Part shown: piece by piece, positions 14,252 to 20,196 of the stretch
How positions within the stretch are numbered: position 1 is the stretch's first letter
Layout: each line of letters opens with the position of its first letter
Source: JBGOUJ01 sp041477005
Lineage (GTDB): Bacteria > Acidobacteriota > Terriglobia > Bryobacterales > JACQDG01
NCBI GenBank assembly: GCA_041477005.1
Contig: JBGOUJ010000044.1
Coordinates: 1-23,025 of the forward strand
DNA length: 23,025 nucleotides
Reading direction: 5' to 3'
Made by a program: the position numbers and the translations under genes
The notes under the pieces: generated by a model
Told to the model about the DNA's origin: nothing
Databases searched by the model: none
What the model saw: the letters and a program-made list of their open reading frames with translations, nothing else

Positions 14252-14284
14252 TATAATGAGGAGTTGAGTCAGTTGAGTCCTCAT
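14252..14284 (+). promoter_or_regulatory. korAB promoter -10 and candidate operator
   Basis: A perfect TATAAT at 14252-14257 stands 45 bases before the korA ATG; no -35 match is found 16-18 bases upstream. Directly after it the 9-mer AGTTGAGTC is repeated in tandem (14262-14270, 14271-14279), and ATGAGGA (14256-14262) is the reverse complement of TCCTCAT (14278-14284). The direct repeat therefore lies inside a hairpin at the expected transcription start, a plausible place for a repressor or a leader RNA structure. Confidence 0.5.
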
Positions 14285-14301
14285 CCACTGGGAGAAGATT
14301 G

Positions 14302-16143
14302 ATGTCATCAGTTGAAACGCTGCCGGCGCAGCAGTCTGCCGCCCCCCCCCCGCCAGAGCTAGTCAATGATTTCAGCATTCAAGTAGCCACCGTAAACGGT
14401 TCCGGAAGCCAGACGGCCAACATCGTCCTTCTGCGCGCGCTGTTCCAGATGGGAATTCCGGTCTCGGCAAAGAACCTGTTCCCTTCGAACATTGCCGGCC
14501 TGCCCACCTGGTACACCATCCGCGCCAACAAGCGCGGGTTCATCGGCCGCAAGAAGGAAATCGGCGTGCTGGTGGCCATGAATCCGGAGACGGCGGTCGA
14601 GGACGTGCGTAATCTCGAGTCGGGCGCAGCCGTGGTCTACGACGCGCCGCTCGAGCTGAACAAGCTGCGGTCGGACCTGCACTTCTATCCGGCGCCCTTC
14701 GACAAGCTGGTCACCCCGGTCTGCCCGGACGCCAAGCTGCGCCGGCTGGTGCGCAACATGATTTATGACGGCATCCTGGTGCACCTGCTGGGCATCGACC
14801 TGGAGGAAGTGCGCAAGGCGCTGTTCAAGCAGTTCAAGAAGAAGGTCAAGGCTGCCGAGCTGAACTGGAAAGCCGTGGAGGCGGGCGTCGAATACGCCCG
14901 GCAAAGCCTGCCCAAGATCGACCCGTTCCGCGTCGAGCGGATGAACGCCAACGGCAACAAGATCATCATCGAGGGGAACGCGGCGGCGGCGCTGGGGTGC
15001 GTTTTCGCCGGCGTCACCGTGGTCGCCTGGTACCCCATCACGCCGTCCTCCTCGCTGTGTGAAACCGTGATTGAATACGCGCGGCGTTACCGCATCGACC
15101 CGGAGACGGGCAAGGCCACCTTCGCCATCGTGCAAGCCGAGGACGAGCTGGCATCGATCGGTATGGCGTTGGGGGCGGGGTGGGCCGGGGCGCGCTCCAT
15201 GACCTCCACCGCCGGACCGGGCATTTCGCTGATGTCGGAGTTCGTCGGGCTGGGTTATTACTCGGAGATCCCCACCGTGATCTTCGACGTCCAGCGCGTG
15301 GGGCCGTCCACCGGCCTGCCGACCCGCACCTCCCAGGGCGATATTCTTTCCACCGCGTTCCTCTCTCACGGCGACACCAAGCACCCCCTGCTGTTCCCCG
15401 ACTCGCCGGAGGAGTGCTTCACCATGGCCGGTGACGCTTTTGACCTGGCCGAGCAGTTCCAGACTCCGATCTTCGTGATGCTCGACCTCGACCTCGGGAT
15501 GAATTACTGGATGGCGGAGCCGTTCACCTACCCCCGTAAGCCCTTGAAGCGCGGCAAGTTGCTCGGTGCCGAGGAGCTGGAGCGAATGGGTGGCTTTGCC
15601 CGTTACAAGGACGTGGACGGCGACGGGGTCGGCTACCGCACCCTGCCCGGCACCCCGCACCCCAGGGCCGCCTACTTCACCCGCGGCAGCGGCCACAACG
15701 ACCAGGCCGGCTACAGCGAGAGGCCCGATGATTACGTCCGCAACATGGACCGGCTGACACGCAAGTTCGAAACCACTCGCAGCATGCTCCCGCGCCCGGT
15801 GATCGACCAGAATCCCGAAGCCCGGGTCGGGCTGATCTCGGTCGGCACCACCCATTGGGCGCTGGTCGAAAGCCGCGACCAACTGCTCCAGGAGTTTGGC
15901 ATTCCGACTTCCTATATGCGCCTGCGGGCGTTCCCCTTCAACCAGGAGCTGACCGACTTCATCCGCAAGCACGACCGCGTCTACGTGGTCGAGCAGAATC
16001 GCGACGCGCAGTTGCTCGACCTGATGCGCCTCGACGTCGACGCGGCCCTGCATTCCCGGCTCCGCAGCGTGCGCTACTACGGCGGCCTGCCCATCGACGC
16101 CCGCACCGTTACCGACGAAATCATGCAACAGGAGGAACTGTGA
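14302..16143 (+). CDS. korA: 2-oxoacid:ferredoxin oxidoreductase, fused gamma-alpha subunit
   Basis: 613 residues. It oxidises a 2-oxoacid plus CoA to acyl-CoA and CO2, passing electrons to ferredoxin, together with KorB. An N-terminal gamma domain (about 22-200; VATVNGSGSQTANIVLLRAL, FPSNIAGLPTWYTIRANKRG) is fused to the alpha pyrimidine-binding domain (from about 215; GNAAAALGCVFAGVTVVAWYPITPSSSL has the YPITPSS motif, then QAEDELASIGMALGAGWAGA and TSTAGPGISLMSEF). The C-terminal part carries the VGTTHWALVESRD domain II. The fusion is typical of KorA-type enzymes. ATG 14302 is preceded by GGAGAAG at 14291-14297; a TTG directly before it is unlikely. Codons 14-17 contain a run of ten C (14342-14351). 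2-oxoglutarate is the likely substrate, but pyruvate cannot be excluded. Confidence 0.93.
   Translation: MSSVETLPAQQSAAPPPPELVNDFSIQVATVNGSGSQTANIVLLRALFQMGIPVSAKNLFPSNIAGLPTWYTIRANKRGFIGRKKEIGVLVAMNPETAVEDVRNLESGAAVVYDAPLELNKLRSDLHFYPAPFDKLVTPVCPDAKLRRLVRNMIYDGILVHLLGIDLEEVRKALFKQFKKKVKAAELNWKAVEAGVEYARQSLPKIDPFRVERMNANGNKIIIEGNAAAALGCVFAGVTVVAWYPITPSSSLCETVIEYARRYRIDPETGKATFAIVQAEDELASIGMALGAGWAGARSMTSTAGPGISLMSEFVGLGYYSEIPTVIFDVQRVGPSTGLPTRTSQGDILSTAFLSHGDTKHPLLFPDSPEECFTMAGDAFDLAEQFQTPIFVMLDLDLGMNYWMAEPFTYPRKPLKRGKLLGAEELERMGGFARYKDVDGDGVGYRTLPGTPHPRAAYFTRGSGHNDQAGYSERPDDYVRNMDRLTRKFETTRSMLPRPVIDQNPEARVGLISVGTTHWALVESRDQLLQEFGIPTSYMRLRAFPFNQELTDFIRKHDRVYVVEQNRDAQLLDLMRLDVDAALHSRLRSVRYYGGLPIDARTVTDEIMQQEEL
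16130..16135 (+). promoter_or_regulatory. Strong ribosome binding site deciding the korB GTG start
   Basis: AGGAGG ends 4 bases before GTG at 16140-16142. That GTG overlaps the korA TGA as GTGA, so translation of korB is coupled to korA. Confidence 0.85.
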
Positions 16144-17189
16144 GCGCTGTTCTGACCCCGCCCTCTCCGCCCAAGAAGACCAACCGCATTGGGCTGGACT
16201 TAGTGGGATACAAGGGCTTGAAGACCACGCTGTGCGCCGGCTGCGGCCACAACGCGATCTCCGAGCGCATCGTCGAAGCCTTTTTCGAGATGGGAGTCGC
16301 CCCCTGGGACGTCATCAAAGTCTCCGGCATCGGGTGCTCCTCCAAGTCTCCGGCCTATTTCTTGAGCATGTCGCACGGCTTCAACGCCGTGCACGGGCGG
16401 ATGCCCTCGGTGGCGACCGGCGCCGTTCTGGCCAACCGCAACCTGCGGGCCCTGGGCGTCAGCGGCGACGGCGACACCGCCTCCATCGGCATCGGGCAGT
16501 TCGTGCACCTGATGCGCCGCAATCTGCCTATTATTTACATCATCGAGAACAACGGCTGCTACGGCCTCACCAAGGGCCAGTTCTCGGCCACCGCCGACCT
16601 CGGCTCCAAGCTGAAGACCGGCGTGGTCAACGACCTGCCCCCCATCGATACCTGCGCCCTGGCCGTCGAGCTGGGCGCGACCTTCGTGGCCCGCTCCTTC
16701 TCCGGCGACAAGAAGCAGCTCGGCGCCCTGCTCCGCGCCGCCATCTCCCACCGCGGGACGGTCATGCTCGATGTTATTTCCCCCTGCGTGACCTTCAACG
16801 ATCACGAGGGCTCCACCAAGAGCTACTCCTACATGAGGGACCATGAGGAGCCGCTCCACGACATCGACTTCGTTCCCTATTTCCAGGACATCGAGGTGGA
16901 GATCGATCCCGGCGCCACGCGCGACGTCATCCTCCACGATGGCTCCCATCTCCGCCTGAAAAAGCTCGCCGAGGACTACAACCCATCCAACAAGATGGAG
17001 GCCTTGCGCGTGCTCGACGAGGCGGCCCGCTCCGGCGAGGTGGTCACCGGCCTGCTGTATCTGGATACCAGCCGCGAGGATTTCATCCAGCTCTTAAACC
17101 TAGCCGAGGAGCCGCTGGCTCACCTGCCCGAAAGCAAGACTCGCCCGCCCGAATCAGCCCTGCTGGAGATCATGGAAGAGCTGCGGTAG
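16140..17189 (+). CDS. korB: 2-oxoacid:ferredoxin oxidoreductase, beta subunit
   Basis: 349 residues from a GTG start. The subunit binds thiamine diphosphate and an iron-sulfur cluster. Cys32 and Cys35 (TLCAGCGHNAIS), Cys66 (SGIGCSS) and Cys216 (VISPCVTFND) match the four cluster cysteines of the family. The thiamine motif is GVSGDGDTASIGIGQFVH, with IIENNGCYGLTKGQFSAT. It is coupled to korA by the GTGA overlap. No ferredoxin or delta subunit gene follows, so the electron acceptor is encoded elsewhere. The N-terminal 20 residues (SAVLTPPSPPKKTNR) are a proline-rich tail. It is convergent with cheX. Confidence 0.94.
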   Translation: MSAVLTPPSPPKKTNRIGLDLVGYKGLKTTLCAGCGHNAISERIVEAFFEMGVAPWDVIKVSGIGCSSKSPAYFLSMSHGFNAVHGRMPSVATGAVLANRNLRALGVSGDGDTASIGIGQFVHLMRRNLPIIYIIENNGCYGLTKGQFSATADLGSKLKTGVVNDLPPIDTCALAVELGATFVARSFSGDKKQLGALLRAAISHRGTVMLDVISPCVTFNDHEGSTKSYSYMRDHEEPLHDIDFVPYFQDIEVEIDPGATRDVILHDGSHLRLKKLAEDYNPSNKMEALRVLDEAARSGEVVTGLLYLDTSREDFIQLLNLAEEPLAHLPESKTRPPESALLEIMEELR

Positions 17190-17204
17190 CCATTTCCCTT
17201 TGGT

Positions 17205-17223
17205 GGGCCACGGCCTGTGGCCC
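17205..17223. terminator. Hairpin between convergent korB and cheX
   Basis: GGGCCAC (17205-17211) and GTGGCCC (17217-17223) form a perfect 7-bp GC-rich stem with a 5-base loop in the 44-base convergent gap. No T-run follows in either direction. It could slow both polymerases. The 9-mer TGGTGGGCC at its left edge (17201-17209) recurs at 11473-11481 in the other convergent gap. Confidence 0.5.
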
Positions 17224-17233
17224 CGCCTTCGAC

Positions 17234-17710
17234 CTAGCGGGCCGCCTCCCGGATTTCCACCAGCGTCACAAAAAGGGGTCCAGCCGGCGTGAGAAAGCCT
17301 ACACGCGCCGTCTGTTCGCCCCGCAGAATGCGAAAACGATAATCCGAGCCCTCGACCACCGTGGGCAGAGACAGGTGCGTGCCGCCTCCCAGGAGGCTCT
17401 TGAAATTGCCGGCCACCATATTGATCAACTCGCCCATGACGTCCTTGACGGTATCGTCGGCGTCGCCGGGCTCATCGGCGCCGAGCATGGTGGCGGTGAA
17501 CTGGCAGGCGGCCGGCAGCCCGCACTGCAGAAGGACCGCGCCATTCCAGGGGCCGGTCAAATGCATCGAAGCGCTCACCACCGGGGAATCCGCCGCCGGC
17601 GTGAGGCTATCGTTTACTTCCACCTCCATCCCCAGCATGGTCGTGAAGATATCCTGCACGATGCGAACCACGTCGGTCCGTAGACCGTCCGCTTCCAGAT
17701 TGACAGACAT
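17234..17710 (-). CDS. cheX: CheX, CheY-phosphate phosphatase
   Basis: 158 residues of the CheC/CheX/FliY phosphatase group, single-motif CheX type. The catalytic E-x2-N lies in VKDVMGELINMVAGNFKSLL (about residues 90-109). The N-terminal helix LRTDVVRIVQDIFTTMLGMEV and the beta-rich end FRILRGEQTARVGFLTPAGPLFVTLVEIRE complete the fold. By family knowledge it removes phosphate from CheY to end the signal. A GGGAGG ribosome site stands a few bases before ATG 17710. It is the last gene of the chemotaxis operon, 21 bases after cheR. Confidence 0.9.
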   Translation of the reverse strand: MSVNLEADGLRTDVVRIVQDIFTTMLGMEVEVNDSLTPAADSPVVSASMHLTGPWNGAVLLQCGLPAACQFTATMLGADEPGDADDTVKDVMGELINMVAGNFKSLLGGGTHLSLPTVVEGSDYRFRILRGEQTARVGFLTPAGPLFVTLVEIREAAR

Positions 17711-17731
17711 AGCGCCTCCCCGCCCGGGCCT

Positions 17732-18577
17732 TCATCTCTTGATCGTATAGACTGTGGCCGGCCCGATCACTTTCCGCTCGTAGTTCTCATCGAGGTTGTA
17801 GACGGTCTCGGCGGCCCCCATCAGCAAATACCCATCGGGAGCCAGCACGCCGCGTATGCCGGTCAGGATCTGTTTTTTCAATGTGGTGTCGAAGTAGATC
17901 ATGACGTTGCGGCACATCACGATGTCGAATGGACCCATCCCCCGCATGGGATCCTTGAGGTTGAACATTTTGAACTGGACCATATTCCGGATTTCCGCCT
18001 TGAGCTCCCAATCCAGGTGCTCGCGGCGGAAGTACTTCACCAGGTAATGGACGGGCAGGCCGCGGTTGACTTCGAGCTGGAAATAACGCGCGCGCCGGGC
18101 GCGATCCAATATGCCTTCGGCGATATCGGTGCCCAGGATTTCGATCTTCCACAGATGGGGTTGGGGGATGGTTTCAAGCAGCAGCATAGCCAGGCTGTAG
18201 GGCTCCTGACCCGAGGAGCAGGCGGCGCACCAGATCGAGAGGCGGCGGAGATCGGCCCGGCGCCCGGTCAGCTCCGGCAGGATGGTTTGCTTGAGCGCGT
18301 CGAAGGGGGTGACGTCACGGAAGAACAGGGTCTCATTGGTGGTCATTCCCTCGACAACTTTCGCGCGCAGCGCGCGGTCGTGGTCGAGCTGAATGCGCGA
18401 GCAAAGCTGATCGATGCTGGCCAGCCCGTGCTGTTGGGCGACCGGTTTCAGCCGGGCTTCGAGCAGGTAGCGCTTGGAGTCATCGAGGACAATGCCGGAC
18501 TCCTGGTAGACGATCTGGCAGAGGTAGGCCAGGTTGGTTGGAGACAAGCCCGTCGTAGTTGTTTGCTCTTGCACCAT
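17732..18577 (-). CDS. cheR: CheR, chemoreceptor glutamate methyltransferase
   Basis: 281 residues. It uses S-adenosylmethionine to methylate glutamates of chemoreceptors for adaptation. The short N-terminal helical domain (SPTNLAYLCQIVYQESGIVLDDSKRYLLEARL) is followed by the methyltransferase domain with NETLFFRD, SIWCAACSSGQEPYSLAMLL (SAM binding, about 116-135), ILGTDIAEGILDRAR and MCRNVMIYFD. No TPR or other extra domain is fused. It lies 64 bases after cheB on the same strand. The chemoreceptor in this operon lacks the C-terminal NWETF-like pentapeptide, so CheR would have to find it without that tether. Confidence 0.95.
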   Translation of the reverse strand: MVQEQTTTTGLSPTNLAYLCQIVYQESGIVLDDSKRYLLEARLKPVAQQHGLASIDQLCSRIQLDHDRALRAKVVEGMTTNETLFFRDVTPFDALKQTILPELTGRRADLRRLSIWCAACSSGQEPYSLAMLLLETIPQPHLWKIEILGTDIAEGILDRARRARYFQLEVNRGLPVHYLVKYFRREHLDWELKAEIRNMVQFKMFNLKDPMRGMGPFDIVMCRNVMIYFDTTLKKQILTGIRGVLAPDGYLLMGAAETVYNLDENYERKVIGPATVYTIKR

Positions 18578-18641
18578 GGCAAAACCTGCTCCGGCGCCGC
18601 GCGGAGAATCGCCTCCTGGGCGGCGCGCTCCGGGCCGCGGC

Positions 18642-19763
18642 TCAGATCAGTTGGCGGAGCACGCGCTGCGCCACCTGGTGGAGCGGTGACACCTCGTCGG
18701 CCAGGCCCGCCCTTACGACGAAGCCCGGCATGCCCCAAACCACGCTGCTGGCTTCATCCTGGGCGATCACGTAGGCGCCCTGACTCTTCAGGGTTTCAAT
18801 TCCCCGCAGGCCGTCCTGTCCCATGCCCGTCAGGATTACGCTGACCACCTCGCCCCCGTAGACTTCCGCCACCGAGCGGAACAGCACGTCCACCGCCGGG
18901 CGGCACGAGTTTTCCGGAGGCTCCTGGTTCAAGGCGGTGACGATGCGCGCGCCCTCCCGCTTCACAATCATGTGATAGTTGCCGGGCGCCACATAGGCTT
19001 TCCCCGGATCGAGAGCTTCCCCGCCCTGCGCCTCGCAAACCTTGATCTTGCTTTGGCTCTCCAGCCTCTCGGCGAGCAGCCGCGTGAACAGCGGAGGCAT
19101 GTGCTGGACCAGGACGATCGGCGTAGACAGGTTGGCCGGAAACTGAGTGAAGACGTCCATCAGGGCGTTGGGGCCGCCGGTAGACGTGCCGATGGCCACC
19201 AGGCGGCGCCGCGCCACCTTGGGAGCATTCGAAGGACGCACCGGCGAAGTTCTGATCGGGCCGGCAGGCGGCGAGGCGGTCGCCGCCGCCGGCCCTGCCG
19301 GGGGCCCCGGGAAAAGGAAAAATTGCTTGATCTTGGGAATCAAGTCTTCCCGTAGGCGCCGCAAGGACACATCGAGCGACCCCACGTTGGCCGCCTTGGC
19401 GACATAGTCGCCGGCGCCCAGGGAGAGGGCTTCCAGGGTGACGGTGGCGCCCCGTTCCGTCAGGGTACTGAACATGATGACTCGCACCTTGGGGTGCTCG
19501 GCGCGCAAGTGCCGCAAGGTTTCGAGCCCGTCCATCTCGGGCATCTCCACGTCCAGCGTGATCAGGTCGGGATTCACCTGTGGGATCCGCGCCAGCGCGA
19601 TCTTTCCGTTGGCCGCCGTCCCTACCACTTCGATCTGCGGGTCCTCGGAAAGGGCCTGGGTAACCAGTCGGCGGATCACCACCGAGTCGTCCACCACCAG
19701 TACCCGGATTCGTCCGCCGCTCGGAACGGTCGCGGGAGATCGGGTCATGGTCCGGCTGTTCAT
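18642..19763 (-). CDS. cheB: CheB, chemoreceptor methylesterase/deamidase response regulator
   Basis: 373 residues from ATG 19763; a TTG at 19790 is possible but less likely. The N-terminal receiver has Asp25/Asp26, phospho-acceptor Asp71 (ITLDVEMPEMDG) and the conserved Lys in YVAKAA. A Pro/Ala-rich linker (about 152-183) leads to the esterase domain with Ser194 (IGTSTGGPNAL), His221 (VLVQHMPPLFT) and Asp317 (LTGMGQDGLRG), the complete catalytic triad. It demethylates receptors in adaptation, opposing CheR. It follows cheY by 37 bases. Confidence 0.96.
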   Translation of the reverse strand: MNSRTMTRSPATVPSGGRIRVLVVDDSVVIRRLVTQALSEDPQIEVVGTAANGKIALARIPQVNPDLITLDVEMPEMDGLETLRHLRAEHPKVRVIMFSTLTERGATVTLEALSLGAGDYVAKAANVGSLDVSLRRLREDLIPKIKQFFLFPGPPAGPAAATASPPAGPIRTSPVRPSNAPKVARRRLVAIGTSTGGPNALMDVFTQFPANLSTPIVLVQHMPPLFTRLLAERLESQSKIKVCEAQGGEALDPGKAYVAPGNYHMIVKREGARIVTALNQEPPENSCRPAVDVLFRSVAEVYGGEVVSVILTGMGQDGLRGIETLKSQGAYVIAQDEASSVVWGMPGFVVRAGLADEVSPLHQVAQRVLRQLI

Positions 19764-19800
19764 GCGGGTTTGTCCTGCCCGGTCCACCAAGCCCGGCTTT

Positions 19801-20172
19801 TCATTGCACGGCGCCCAGGATGCGCAGCTTCTCCTCGATCGTCTGCCGGGTGAAGGGCTTCATGATGTACTCGTTGGCCCCGGCCTGAAGCGCCCGCACC
19901 ATCTGGTCGGTTTCGGTCTCGGTGGTCACCATCACCACCAGGGAAGAGGAATAGCGGGCGTCGGCCCGAACCTTTTGCACGAACTCGAGCCCATTCATCA
20001 CCGGCATGTTCCAGTCGCACAGGATGACCCTGATGTCCGGCTGCTGCTCCAGCAGATCGAACGCCTCCTGGCCGTTGGCTGCTTCGGAAATCTCGAAGCC
20101 GAGATCGCGGAGCGTGTTCCCGACGATCATCCGCATCGATCGGGAGTCGTCTACTACCAGCGCTTTCGCCAT
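19801..20172 (-). CDS. cheY: CheY, single-domain response regulator
   Basis: 123 residues from ATG 20172; the frame is open to 20196, but MAKALVVDDSRSMR is the standard start. Receiver residues are all present: Asp8/Asp9, phospho-acceptor Asp53 (ILCDWNMPVMNG), Thr83/84 (VMVTTE) and Lys105 (EYIMKPF). It carries the chemotaxis signal from CheA to the motor or another output. It lies 24 bases after the chemoreceptor. CheX, four genes down in the order, is its likely phosphatase. Confidence 0.95.
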   Translation of the reverse strand: MAKALVVDDSRSMRMIVGNTLRDLGFEISEAANGQEAFDLLEQQPDIRVILCDWNMPVMNGLEFVQKVRADARYSSSLVVMVTTETETDQMVRALQAGANEYIMKPFTRQTIEEKLRILGAVQ

Positions 20173-20196
20173 AGGACTCGCACTGCGCCGCGGCAA

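Noticed and set aside
14359..16128. A 589-codon open frame on the minus strand opposite korA
   Set aside because: It mirrors the codon bias of korA (GC-rich third positions) and has His/Gly/Val/Asp-rich translation typical of shadow frames.
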